18,201 nucleotides of DNA from Candidatus Hydrogenedentota bacterium (lineage in GTDB: Bacteria > Hydrogenedentota > Hydrogenedentia > Hydrogenedentales > SLHB01): the NCBI GenBank assembly GCA_016934125.1, contig JAFGTL010000078.1, positions 1 to 18,201 of the forward strand. The letters are read 5' to 3'. The notes beneath the pieces are model-generated. The model did no database searches, was not told the origin of the DNA, and worked only from the letters and a program-made list of their open reading frames with translations. This document shows positions 6,771-13,766 of this stretch, piece by piece (the first letter of the stretch is position 1; every line of letters starts with the position of its first letter). Made by a program: the position numbers and the translations under genes.

Positions 6771-8549
6771 TCAGGCGTCGTCGGACGCGTCGCCGTCGGG
6801 CGGGGCTTCCTCGTCCCCGGACGCGGCCTCGTCGTGCGCCCGCTTGCGGTGGATGTCGACGACTTCGCCTTTGAACACGTCAACCACGCGCGCGACGCGG
6901 GGATCGGCGAGGGCGGCCTCGGTGTCCTCATCGGACGCGGCGCCGGGGACGGTCTCGGGCGCGGACTCGGAGGTCGCGCCGTTCGCCACGGTTCGGAACG
7001 TGGTCACGTTCGTGGTCGTGTCGCCAAGCACCGCCTCGATGGCCGCGCGGTTCTCGGGGGCCTCGACCTGCGCCATCGACTGCGCCCGATCCGACGCGAA
7101 CTCAACCGTCACCGTGCCGTCCTCGATGGCCACGGGCACGCCGTGGCCGAGGGCGATGCCGAGGTTCAGGCTGTGGCCCGCGGCGCCCGCAACCACCAAC
7201 GCGTCCCAGTGCCGCGCGGCATTCTGTTCGGTGAGGGCTATGCGTTCCTTCGGCCGGGCTTCCTTCGGCCCCGGCGCCTTCTTCTCGGAGGCCTTGGGCG
7301 AAGCGGCCCGGGCCGGTGCCGGCGGTTCAGCCACGGCAGCCGCCGCGGCCGCGCCGAGCGAGCGGCGGACTTCTCCCTGCGGGGCCGGGCCAACCCCGCC
7401 CGCGCCGAGTTGCACGAGCTTCTCGAGCACGGAATCGAGCGACACGTCCACGGCCACCTTCGTGATCCGGATGAGGAGCGATTCGAGGGCGATCCGCTGG
7501 GCGAGCCGCGAATCGAAGTCCTGGGCGAGGTCGGCGAACTGCTCGATGAGGCGGATCAGGCCCGTCAGCGAGAATCGATCGGCGTGGGCGCTGAGCTCCG
7601 CGATCTCGTCGTCCGGCAGCGCCAGAAGCTGCGCTGGCTCGGCCGTCTTACACACAAGCAGGTTGCGCAGGTAATGGAGAACATCCTGGACGAACTGGGA
7701 CAAGTCTTTGCCGTTGACGACGATGTCGTCGACGATCTGGAGCAGTTGGGCGACGTCCTGATCGAGAATGGCCTCGCACAACCGGTGCAACACCTGCCAG
7801 TCCACAAGCCCGAGCACGTCGAACACGTCCTGGAACGTGATCCGATCGCCGCAGTACGAGATGAGCTGTTCGAGGATGCTCTCCGAATCGCGGATGCTCC
7901 CGTCGGCCGCGCGCGCGATGGCGTGCAGCGCCTCGTCCTCGCAGTGGATGCCTTCGCTGTCGAGGATCCGGCGCAGGAGCGTCGTGATGCCCGCGATGCC
8001 CACCCGGCGGAAGTCGTAGCGCTGGCACCGCGAGATGATCGTCGCGGGCACCTTGTGCGCCTCGGTGGTCGCCAGGATGAACACGGCGTGTTCGGGCGGT
8101 TCTTCGAGCGTTTTCAGCAAGGCGTTGAACGCGCTCGCGGAAAGCTGGTGCACCTCGTCGATCACGTAGATCTTGAACCGCGACCGCGACGGCACCAGCC
8201 GGATATGCTCGCGGATCTGGCGCACGTCGTCCACGCTGTTGTTCGAGGCGCCGTCGATCTCGATGACGTCGATGTTGTTGCCCATGGCGATGCTGCGGCA
8301 GTTGCTGCACGCGCCACACGGCGCCGTGGTCGGCCCGTCCGACGCCTCGCAGTTCAGCGCCTTCGCCAGCACCCGGGCCGTCGTCGTCTTCCCGATCCCC
8401 CGCGAGCCGATGAAGAGGAACGCGTGCCCGACCCGGCCCGCACCGATCGCGTTCTGAATGCTCCGCGTGATGTGTTCCTGGCCGACCACGTCCTCGAAGG
8501 TCTGAGGCCGCCACTTCCGCGCCAGCACTAGATACTTGTCGTCGGCCAT
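6771..8549 (-). CDS. dnaX: DNA polymerase III subunit gamma/tau
   Basis: Clamp-loader ATPase of the replicative polymerase; 592 residues from the ATG at 8549. The N-terminus YLVLARKWRPQTFEDVVGQ is diagnostic. Walker A is GSRGIGKTT (residues 48-56), the zinc-binding cysteines are C67, C78, C81 and C84, Walker B is VIDEVHQLS, the sensor-1 region is LATTEAHKVP and the SRC motif is in ISRCQRYDF. The AAA+ part and domain III occupy about residues 1-370. The remainder is an Ala/Pro-rich linker and a tau-like C-terminal region ending in a very acidic tail. The start at MADDKYL is chosen because the conserved N-terminus begins there; only a modest GGGGTGG precedes it, and an in-frame start at 8588 would add residues unlike the family and overlap the SRP RNA. 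I see no obvious slippery A-tract for programmed frameshifting. The SRP RNA gene ends 28 bp upstream, the arrangement of scr-dnaX in Bacillus. Confidence 0.97.
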   Translation of the reverse strand: MADDKYLVLARKWRPQTFEDVVGQEHITRSIQNAIGAGRVGHAFLFIGSRGIGKTTTARVLAKALNCEASDGPTTAPCGACSNCRSIAMGNNIDVIEIDGASNNSVDDVRQIREHIRLVPSRSRFKIYVIDEVHQLSASAFNALLKTLEEPPEHAVFILATTEAHKVPATIISRCQRYDFRRVGIAGITTLLRRILDSEGIHCEDEALHAIARAADGSIRDSESILEQLISYCGDRITFQDVFDVLGLVDWQVLHRLCEAILDQDVAQLLQIVDDIVVNGKDLSQFVQDVLHYLRNLLVCKTAEPAQLLALPDDEIAELSAHADRFSLTGLIRLIEQFADLAQDFDSRLAQRIALESLLIRITKVAVDVSLDSVLEKLVQLGAGGVGPAPQGEVRRSLGAAAAAAVAEPPAPARAASPKASEKKAPGPKEARPKERIALTEQNAARHWDALVVAGAAGHSLNLGIALGHGVPVAIEDGTVTVEFASDRAQSMAQVEAPENRAAIEAVLGDTTTNVTTFRTVANGATSESAPETVPGAASDEDTEAALADPRVARVVDVFKGEVVDIHRKRAHDEAASGDEEAPPDGDASDDA

Positions 8550-8576
8550 GCACCACCCCGAACGTGAAAATGAAAA

Positions 8577-8852
8577 CTGCCCGCGCACCCACCGTCGAGC
8601 GACCGCCCAGAACGGCCACGGGGTCGCCTGCTCGGGTCAGGCGCTCCTACAGCACACGAGAAAGACCACCTACGGCTGCTTCCTTCCGGACCTGACCGGG
8701 TTTGGCAGTTACCCGTTGAGTAGGACCCAACCGTCAACGCCGCGTGCCCCGCACCAGCTAAAAGGCAAATACGCCCTCGGGTGGGAATTCGACCTCGCTA
8801 AAGCGGATTGCGAGTTCAGGACACCGCTAACTTCCCGTCTAGCGCGGGCAAA
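8577..8852 (-). ncRNA. ffs: Large (Alu-domain) bacterial signal recognition particle RNA
   Basis: The RNA scaffold of the signal recognition particle, which binds Ffh and targets nascent membrane and secreted proteins. On the minus strand the S-domain tip reads GGTCAGGTCCGGAAGGAAGC, the universal helix-8 motif (GGAAGGAAGCAGCC at 8674-8687). Unlike the ~110-nt E. coli 4.5S form, it continues into an Alu domain: the 5' part runs GCCCGCGCTAG, GGAAGTTAGCGGTGTCCTG, CTCGCAATCCGCTTTAGCGA and GTCGAATTCC, matching the Bacillus subtilis scRNA nearly motif for motif as I recall it. The ends pair (TGCCCGCGC at the 5' end with GCGCGGGCA at the 3' end), giving about 276 nt, close to the 271 nt of B. subtilis. 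After the closing helix the strand runs GTTTTCATTTT, which could terminate transcription just before dnaX. End positions are good to a few nucleotides. Confidence 0.95.
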
Positions 8853-8858
8853 AACCGG

Positions 8859-8880
8859 CTCCGGCCCTCTCGAACCGGAG
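8859..8880 (-). other. Hairpin just before the mature SRP RNA 5' end
   Basis: CTCCGG and CCGGAG pair over six bases around a 10-nt loop, and five T residues follow on the minus strand at 8854-8850. It would lie in the 5' leader of the SRP RNA precursor. It could be a processing signal, since the B. subtilis scRNA is known to be cut from a longer precursor, or a weak terminator of read-through from upstream. The gap between stem and T-tract makes a true terminator less likely. Confidence 0.4.
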
Positions 8881-8905
8881 AAAAACTGCCCATAGAGCAA
8901 TCGAA

Positions 8906-8935
8906 ACTCTACCATGCGCCCGCCGGCCAAGTCAA
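8906..8935 (-). promoter_or_regulatory. Putative promoter of the SRP RNA
   Basis: On the minus strand TTGACT (8930-8935, five of six consensus matches) and TAGAGT (8906-8911, four of six) are separated by 18 bp. Transcription would begin near 8899, about 47 nt before the mature RNA 5' end, implying a processed precursor. A perfect 14-bp palindrome GCGCCACGTGGCGC (8956-8969) lies about 20 bp upstream of the -35 box and could be an activator or operator site, though that is speculative. Confidence 0.55.
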
Positions 8936-9070
8936 TTTCACCGTTTCATTCGCAAGCGCCACGTGGCGCCCGCGCTCTGGCCTCGTCCGGGTTGCCGTCG
9001 CCGTCCAAGCCGCCGGTGCCTGTGGGCGATGTCTCGGCCTTTCAGGCCTTGCCAGGGTGCGGGACACGGC

Positions 9071-9149
9071 AACCCAGGGCGCCAGTCGCCACACCTTTGG
9101 TGCGGGCTCCTTCTGCCCTGGGCTGTTATGTGTGCGCCCTCCGGGCGCA
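9071..9149. repeat. REP-like palindromic unit
   Basis: Eight-base arms CCCAGGGC (9073-9080) and GCCCTGGG (9115-9122) pair around a 34-nt loop, and directly after comes a tight hairpin TGCGCCC-TCC-GGGCGCA (9133-9149). Together they look like a repetitive extragenic palindrome. It lies in the 520-bp non-coding stretch between the SRP RNA promoter and the secreted glycosidase-like gene, where I find no credible gene. Confidence 0.7.
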
Positions 9150-9230
9150 TCAGGGGAACGCTGGACGTTCGTGACGCTGCGCGTTCTTCAGTGCGCCGAT
9201 TTGCCGGCAGGGGCGCCCTTCGGGCAATGT

Positions 9231-9455
9231 CCGGAGCCCCGCCGAATGGCGGCGGCGGCCCGAAGCCGGGCCTTACTCCCCCAACTGGCCCACGGCGCCA
9301 ACCGTGAGATCCAGGCGTCCCCTCCCCTTTTCCGGAGCCCCGCGTCCGCGGGGCGGTACTCCCCAGAAAGCCCACGGCGCCAGCCGTGGGATTCAGGCGT
9401 CCTCTCCCCCTTCTCCGGAGCCCCGGCAGGGGCGCTCCGAAGCGGGGCGGCACAC
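9231..9455. repeat. Degenerate tandem of ~83-101 bp GC-rich repeats with internal hairpins
   Basis: Three copies each begin CCGGAGCCCC, at 9231, 9332 and 9415. The first two share, in order, ACTCCCC, GCCCACGGCGCCA-CCGTG, ATCCAGGCGTCC or ATTCAGGCGTCC, and CTCCCC; the third is cut off by the end of the next gene. Copy two holds two perfect hairpins: CCCCGCG-TC-CGCGGGG (9338-9353) and CCCACGGC-GCCA-GCCGTGGG (9371-9390). Copy one carries decayed versions. The array abuts the stop codon at 9456 and may act as a 3' structure for that minus-strand gene only by upstream extension; more likely it is a repeat family. Confidence 0.8.
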
Positions 9456-11024
9456 TCAGGAGGGTGCAACCACCAGCAGGCCCCAAGGGCTCAGGGCCGG
9501 CACAGCCACCCCGCCCGCATCGTCGACCTCGAGGGAGGTGCGCTCGACGAGGGGCGCGTAATCGCCCGTGTCGAACGCGGCGGCATGGGCCTCTGCGTTG
9601 TAAGGCTTCGGCGTAATGAGGGTTACGCGCGACACCCCGGAGAAGAACCGCTCCCGGTCGAGCACAATCGTCCCCGGCGCGGGCGCGTCGGCCCAATTCA
9701 CCAGGTGAATGACCGCCGGCCGCTCGACCTGCCGGGGCACAGCGCGGACCACGGCGTACCACTCGCTGTCCCTGGGCACGTTCACCGGCAGCGCGACATC
9801 GCCCCCGATGCCTTCGATGTTCGCCCCGGCCAGCGCCGTCAATTCGTAACCGTCTAGGAACTCAGCGGTTGCGCGGATGAAGCCGAACAGGTCGGCATAC
9901 TGTTCGGGCGTGCCGAAGTAGCGGGGCGTGTCGCCGGGCATATAGGTGTCCCACGGCACCATGCAGTGGCCGCCAAGGGCGTAGGCCATGGCGATGGTGC
10001 ACCGAGCGCGGCGCTCGAAATCCGGCAAGGTCTGCCACTGGGAGCTTTTCGGCATGGTGACCACCTGGACGCGGTCGAACTTCCGCGCCGCGCCCATAGA
10101 CAGGTTCAGCGTCATAGGGGTCGCATGACCGTACGAGAGTTCGCCGAAGGCCCAGTCAAACCCGAGGTGGACGGGCCCCCAGTGGCGGCCGCCGTTGTTG
10201 CACGACATGGGCACGGCCCGGCCGGCATAGGCGTTCATGGCCGCCCGCGTCCGCTCGTGGAACGCCACGGTGGCGTCCGTTTGGAACTGGACAAAGAGCT
10301 TCTTGAGTTCGCCGCCGTCCCATTTCCGGAACGCGTCGCCCACCGGCGCGGACTGGCCCCGGAGATGGGTGCGGTAGTCGAAGGCGGCCACGTCGTCGAT
10401 GCCGAGTTGCGCGCGCTGCTCGGGCGAGGTGTGCGCCGCGAGCCAGTCGCGGAACCCCGCCATGCAATGGTCGCAAAAGCAGCCGCCCCAATGCGTTGCG
10501 CCGAGGTTGGCCTCGGGTTCGTCGCGCTGCATCACGTCCACGCCCGCGTCGACGCACTTCTTGAGATACTCGACATAGCCCCGTTCGAGTTCCGGATTGT
10601 TGATGCAGCCCCAGAGCGTCCGGTTCCAGGTTCGTTTCCACGGCGCGATGATCGGGTTGCCCTCGAGGTCGACGATGACCACCTGCTCGAACCAGTCATC
10701 TTCTTTGTTTGCAGGGAGATACGACGGTGCCGACACCGCCCCGCCGAACACGCAGCCCATCTCGTGCACCTTCGAGATGAACCCCGGATCCGTGATGTAG
10801 GCCCATTCGAGGCGGGTGACGTGGAAATCGCCCAGGGCCTTCAGTGTATCGTGGGGGTCGCTCTGGCCCGCCGGATGGGCGCGCAGGCTGCGCATGATCA
10901 CGTCGCTCGCCTTGGGCGCGCCGTCCGGCCTCGGGTGCGCGAAAGCGCGCTCGGCCAGGCTCTCGCCCGCGGCCGACACGGCGACAATCAGGACAAGAAT
11001 GGCCCCGAGTGAGGCTGCACGCAT
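9456..11024 (-). CDS. Secreted glycoside hydrolase-like protein of unknown specificity
   Basis: A 522-residue exported protein. The start at 11024 follows a purine-rich AGGGGAGAG ribosome-binding site and gives a clean Sec signal peptide (MRAASLGAILVLIVAVSAAG, cut near residue 20-24). The mature part begins with an alternating strand/helix pattern (FHVTRLEWAYITDPGFISKV; CVDAGVDVMQRDEPEAN; PMSCNNGG; FDWAFGELSYG) that resembles the TIM barrels of GH42-type or hypothetical glycosyl hydrolases. The acidic cluster in MQRDEPEAN (about residues 166-174) and GELSYG are plausible catalytic or binding positions. A cysteine group CFCDHC (residues 182-187) follows at once and may bind a metal or form disulfides. 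The C-terminal ~110 residues are strand-rich and include AVIHLVNWAD, a motif style seen in accessory domains of such enzymes. It is last in a same-strand row after the FRG gene (58 bp gap). Fold assignment is inference; no substrate is proposed. Confidence 0.8.
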   Translation of the reverse strand: MRAASLGAILVLIVAVSAAGESLAERAFAHPRPDGAPKASDVIMRSLRAHPAGQSDPHDTLKALGDFHVTRLEWAYITDPGFISKVHEMGCVFGGAVSAPSYLPANKEDDWFEQVVIVDLEGNPIIAPWKRTWNRTLWGCINNPELERGYVEYLKKCVDAGVDVMQRDEPEANLGATHWGGCFCDHCMAGFRDWLAAHTSPEQRAQLGIDDVAAFDYRTHLRGQSAPVGDAFRKWDGGELKKLFVQFQTDATVAFHERTRAAMNAYAGRAVPMSCNNGGRHWGPVHLGFDWAFGELSYGHATPMTLNLSMGAARKFDRVQVVTMPKSSQWQTLPDFERRARCTIAMAYALGGHCMVPWDTYMPGDTPRYFGTPEQYADLFGFIRATAEFLDGYELTALAGANIEGIGGDVALPVNVPRDSEWYAVVRAVPRQVERPAVIHLVNWADAPAPGTIVLDRERFFSGVSRVTLITPKPYNAEAHAAAFDTGDYAPLVERTSLEVDDAGGVAVPALSPWGLLVVAPS

Positions 11025-11082
11025 AGGCTCTCTCCCCTTGGTTGTGGGCACGCCGTGAAGCCCCCGTTTCTGGCGTGACTGG

Positions 11083-12105
11083 CTATGCCGGGCCAGTGCT
11101 CGTGACGTTAAGGCCATGGCTCCCGCCGCCCGATGGCGTGTCGGGGCCATCGGAGCGTTGCGCCCGCGGTTCCATCGTCTCGCAGTCACGTCGTCTCTCT
11201 GCTTCGGCCTTCAACTCGAGTCCGAGCCTGTCGAGATCCGGGAAGATCGACGCATGGCCCACGCCAAGCGTCGCCAAGTCGCTGAGAATCCTCTTTTGCG
11301 TGTCCTTGTCTCCGTCGATGCAGAACGGGATAAGGAAGTCCTCCAAGGAGCCCGCTTTGTCTTCGATGATACTCACCATCGAGTCGAGGCGGGAGCCATG
11401 CACAGTGAAACAACTGCGCTGGGAGATCATCCGCGTCTCCTGATACGTCGTGGGTATGGCCATCGGCACCTCAGCGCCGGTTCTTCCCGAACGCTTGCCG
11501 CCTTCTTCCCAAGCCGGTGCGATATTCACGTAACCCAGGGCCGTGCCTGGCCACGTGAGTAGAGACTCGAACGAAGGCCTCTTCGTCAGTTCTTCCAACT
11601 CGTCCTGCTCCCTCTTTGCCTTCTCCTCTACCTCCTCCGGCTCTGCGTCCTTCAGCTTCATCCCCAAGCGTGCTGCGAAATCGAGTGGCGACAGACTCCT
11701 GAGACACTCGATAGCAAGATAGTTGAGCTTCCACGAATTCAGCATGTACACCACGGGGTCTTCCTGGAGCTCATTCGTGGCGAAGAACAGCGCAATCAGG
11801 GCTCCTTCCGTCCAATCGAGCAGGCGCGTCGGCACGTTGTGATGCTGTGCAAGGAAAAGCCACAGATCGGTGCGCTCGAAAGGCGGAATATGTGCGAAAC
11901 CTCCAGCCTTCCGCCGGAAGCTCTGCAGGAGGAAGTTCTCCTGCTCCTTGTATTCAGCCACTCGGGGGCGCAGGGCGGGGCGCTTGCGGAGATCCTGGGA
12001 CTCGCCCCGAAACCAAGGGACACACGGCTTCGGCCACCGTGACAGCTTCGCCGTGACTCTCTTGATGAATTCGGCCACCGAACGGATCTTCGCGTCTGCC
12101 ATCAT
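11083..12105 (-). CDS. FRG-domain protein
   Basis: A 340-residue, probably cytoplasmic protein. FRG domains are named for a conserved Phe-Arg-Gly motif, seen here as WFRGES (residues 31-36), followed by LRPRV, and by the second signature WLFLAQHHNVPTRLLDWTEG (residues 82-101) continuing into ALIALFFATNE. The biochemical activity of FRG domains is not established to my knowledge; they recur in accessory and defence-rich regions and beside toxin-like domains. After the domain comes a charged helical stretch (about residues 148-180, KDAEPEEVEEKAKREQDELE) and a C-terminal part including ISQRSCFTVHG, which looks like a continuation of the same family. The start at 12105 has GGGGGG six nt upstream; 12102 is an equally possible ATG. 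Base composition is visibly less GC-rich than both neighbours (about 55% in a line counted by hand versus about 63%), suggesting acquisition by transfer. There is no signal peptide, although both flanking genes encode secreted proteins. Confidence 0.9.
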   Translation of the reverse strand: MMADAKIRSVAEFIKRVTAKLSRWPKPCVPWFRGESQDLRKRPALRPRVAEYKEQENFLLQSFRRKAGGFAHIPPFERTDLWLFLAQHHNVPTRLLDWTEGALIALFFATNELQEDPVVYMLNSWKLNYLAIECLRSLSPLDFAARLGMKLKDAEPEEVEEKAKREQDELEELTKRPSFESLLTWPGTALGYVNIAPAWEEGGKRSGRTGAEVPMAIPTTYQETRMISQRSCFTVHGSRLDSMVSIIEDKAGSLEDFLIPFCIDGDKDTQKRILSDLATLGVGHASIFPDLDRLGLELKAEAERRRDCETMEPRAQRSDGPDTPSGGGSHGLNVTSTGPA

Positions 12106-12164
12106 CTGAAGCCCCCCTTGCCCCCTCTGACATCGCGAACGCCGCAGCAGGCGCCGGCGACACC

Positions 12165-13076
12165 TTACGGCCGGAGCAGCTTGTAGATCACCGCCTTGTT
12201 CAGCATGAACTGGGGCACGTAGAGCAACCCGCGGGTGCGGTCGATGCCGATGTCGGCGGGCGACTCGAGCTGCACCAACACCTGCACCGTCTTGCGATCC
12301 GGGGCGATGCTGCACACCTGGTTGCCCATGAAATCGGACACGATGAACGTGCCGTCGGCGAGCACCTCGATGCCGTCCAGGTTGGTGAAATGCTCGGCCA
12401 CGCCGAAGGGCACCGGCGGATTGTCGCCCGAGGGATCGAGTTCGTATACCTCGTGGGTGTCCCAACCCACCGCGAAGAGCCGGCCCCGGAAACAGGTGAC
12501 GCCGTTCACCGAAGGCGGCGCCTGGATGATGGTCTGGCTGCCTGTCGGGCCCACCTTGTACACGAGGCCGAGTTCCGTGTCCGACACGTAGAGGAACTCG
12601 CCGTCCGTGGCCAAGTCGTTCAGTTTGCCCGTGCGCGGCAGCGGCACCTCGGCCACCGGGCCCTTCTCTTTGATCGGGCACCGGAGCAACCGGCCGTTAT
12701 CGGCGATGTAGAGGTTGCCTTTGAGGATGCATAGGCCCTTGGGCCCGTTCAGCACGGCCAGCGGATCGGTGTCCAGCCACCGCAACGCCTCGATCTCGCC
12801 CGTTGCCGTCATGCGCGACACGAACCCTTTCCCGTCGTCGTTCCAGTACTCGTCCTCGGCCGCCTCCACGTTCGACACGTACACCGCACCCGACTCCGGA
12901 TCCGGACACAGGCATTCGGGCACCAGGAACCCCTCGACTACGGCCGCTTGTTCGAGCGTCCAGCCTTGCGCCGCTCCCTGCGCCGCCGCTTCCTGCGCCG
13001 CCGCTTCCTGCGCCGCCGCTCCTTGCGCGGCCGCTGCAAACGCCAACGCCGCGATGACTACGCCGATTTGTCGCAT
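12165..13076 (-). CDS. Secreted SMP-30/NHL-like beta-propeller protein
   Basis: A 303-residue exported protein. The ATG at 13076 has GGAGGAG six nt upstream and starts a signal peptide (MRQIGVVIAALAFAAAA) followed by an Ala/Gln/Glu/Gly repeat. The rest shows about six repeated blades of the form GxLYIADNGR, GEFLYVSDTELGLVYKV, GRLFAVGWDTHEVYEL, GTFIVSDFMGNQVCSI and GLLYVPQFMLNKAVIYKL, typical of SMP-30/gluconolactonase or NHL propellers. Members of these folds include lactonases and extracellular binding proteins. I cannot place metal ligands with certainty, although PECLCPDPESGAVYVSN, LNGPKGLCI and LNDLATDG lie where the SMP-30 metal-site Glu, Asn and Asp residues are expected. The gene has its own promoter-like boxes and is followed by the FRG gene after 59 bp. 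Function beyond the fold is unknown. Confidence 0.85.
   Translation of the reverse strand: MRQIGVVIAALAFAAAAQGAAAQEAAAQEAAAQGAAQGWTLEQAAVVEGFLVPECLCPDPESGAVYVSNVEAAEDEYWNDDGKGFVSRMTATGEIEALRWLDTDPLAVLNGPKGLCILKGNLYIADNGRLLRCPIKEKGPVAEVPLPRTGKLNDLATDGEFLYVSDTELGLVYKVGPTGSQTIIQAPPSVNGVTCFRGRLFAVGWDTHEVYELDPSGDNPPVPFGVAEHFTNLDGIEVLADGTFIVSDFMGNQVCSIAPDRKTVQVLVQLESPADIGIDRTRGLLYVPQFMLNKAVIYKLLRP
12977..13021. repeat. In-frame 15-bp repeat after the signal peptide
   Basis: Three head-to-tail copies of CCTGCGCCGCCGCTT (the last ending in C) encode the Ala-Ala-Gln-Glu/Gly-Ala cycle just after the signal peptide of the beta-propeller protein, with diverged partial units on both sides. It probably forms a flexible linker whose length can change by slippage without a frameshift. 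Confidence 0.85.
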
Positions 13077-13115
13077 GATGTTCTCCTCCGTCGAAAATCC
13101 CCGCCACGGATCGTT

Positions 13116-13144
13116 ACTCTGCCAAATCCCCGTGGCTCCGTCAA
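13116..13144 (-). promoter_or_regulatory. Putative promoter of the beta-propeller gene
   Basis: On the minus strand TTGACG (13139-13144, five of six) and CAGAGT (13116-13121, three of six) are separated by exactly 17 bp, giving a start near 13109 and a leader of about 33 nt. An inverted repeat, CCACGG (13104-13109) with CCGTGG (13130-13135), brackets the -10 region and could be an operator. The weak -10 keeps confidence moderate. Confidence 0.45.
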
Positions 13145-13158
13145 CAGCGACGCGCCCG

Positions 13159-13707
13159 TCACGCCTCCGGCGTGGCGAGGAGAAACGCCGCGGCCGCGTC
13201 GGCGCTGCGGAACGCGTGCACCTTGTGTTCGTAGGGTTCGAGCGCGTCAAGCGCCCGGGCCAGGTTATCGTTGTCGTATCCGTGATTCCACCGGAGCAGC
13301 CCGATCAACCCGGCAAGCGTCTCTTTCTTCACGGCCCGCTCGAGCCCGAGTTTGCGCGCCAGGAACCGCCGGACGATGCGCGCGTCGCGCAGGATCGGCC
13401 CGGGCCGGAGCACGACAATCGCCTCGGCCCGCTCGAAACTGGCGCCCACCCAGGCGTGGTAAACGCCTTCGACCACCCAGCCGTCCTGGGCGACGAATTC
13501 GGCCAGTTTCCGATCGCGCACGTCGGGCTCGGCGCGCACGCCGTAGGTGGCGTGGTCGTTGTCCCAGAACAGGCTGTCGAGATCGCACACAGGCACCCCG
13601 AGGGCCGCGGCGAGCGTCCGGCCCAGGTAGCTCTTGCCGCTGCCCGGCCCGCCGACGATGTGGATTCGTCTTGGAGGATTCGCGTTCGCCCCGTTCTCGT
13701 TACTCAT
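13159..13707 (-). CDS. P-loop kinase-like protein (FlaR/adenylate kinase-like)
   Basis: A 182-residue cytoplasmic NTPase-fold protein. After a short polar N-terminus comes RIHIVGGPGSGKSYLGRTLA with Walker A GGPGSGKS (residues 19-26), then PVCDLDSLFWDN, WVVEGVYHAWV and EAIVVLRPGPILRDARIVRRFL. This order (P-loop, xDLDxLFW, VxEGxY, xxVxLxxP, a basic lid helix) matches the family annotated as DNA topology modulation protein FlaR, related to adenylate and shikimate kinases, of usual length ~170-180. The true substrate of that family is not established, so the name is only by similarity. The ATG at 13707 has no clear Shine-Dalgarno sequence; an extended -10-like TGC-TATGCT (TATGCT at 13716-13721) ends 8 bp upstream, so this mRNA could also be nearly leaderless. 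It heads the minus-strand row ending with the glycosidase-like gene. One arm of a probable MITE lies 60 bp upstream. Confidence 0.88.
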   Translation of the reverse strand: MSNENGANANPPRRIHIVGGPGSGKSYLGRTLAAALGVPVCDLDSLFWDNDHATYGVRAEPDVRDRKLAEFVAQDGWVVEGVYHAWVGASFERAEAIVVLRPGPILRDARIVRRFLARKLGLERAVKKETLAGLIGLLRWNHGYDNDNLARALDALEPYEHKVHAFRSADAAAAFLLATPEA

Positions 13708-13766
13708 CGCGCCGAAGCATAGCAGAACGCCACAGGCGCGTTCGCCCCAGAACGTCTGGTAGCGAG

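Noticed and set aside
3945..8531. A very long plus-strand open frame (about 1500 codons) covering the GH3-LysM and dnaX genes
   Set aside because: It is exactly antisense to two well-identified minus-strand genes and runs on across the spacer between them. Its protein is rich in Arg, His and Gly without domains. Such antisense frames are a by-product of high GC at codon position three.
8634..8732. A short (4.5S-type, ~100 nt) SRP RNA
   Set aside because: Arms closing a short form can be drawn, but sequence on both sides matches the large-type RNA, and the outer ends pair over nine bases, so the large form explains more.
8940..9762. Arg/Gly-rich open frames on both strands across the repeat cluster
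   Set aside because: They consist of translated GC-rich repeats, run into the end of the glycosidase-like gene on the other frame and have no start signals.
9456..13250. Longer in-frame starts for the minus-strand genes here (for example at 11189, 12681 and 13250)
   Set aside because: They add Arg/Pro-rich sequence that overlaps neighbouring genes, destroy the signal peptides and lack Shine-Dalgarno sites. The starts at 11024, 12105 and 13076 have good sites and fit the families.
11083..13707. A complete multi-gene defence island around the FRG gene
   Set aside because: The neighbours are secreted propeller and glycosidase-like proteins plus a generic P-loop kinase-like protein. No nuclease, sensor, methyltransferase or antitoxin is adjacent, so a system cannot be claimed from this window.
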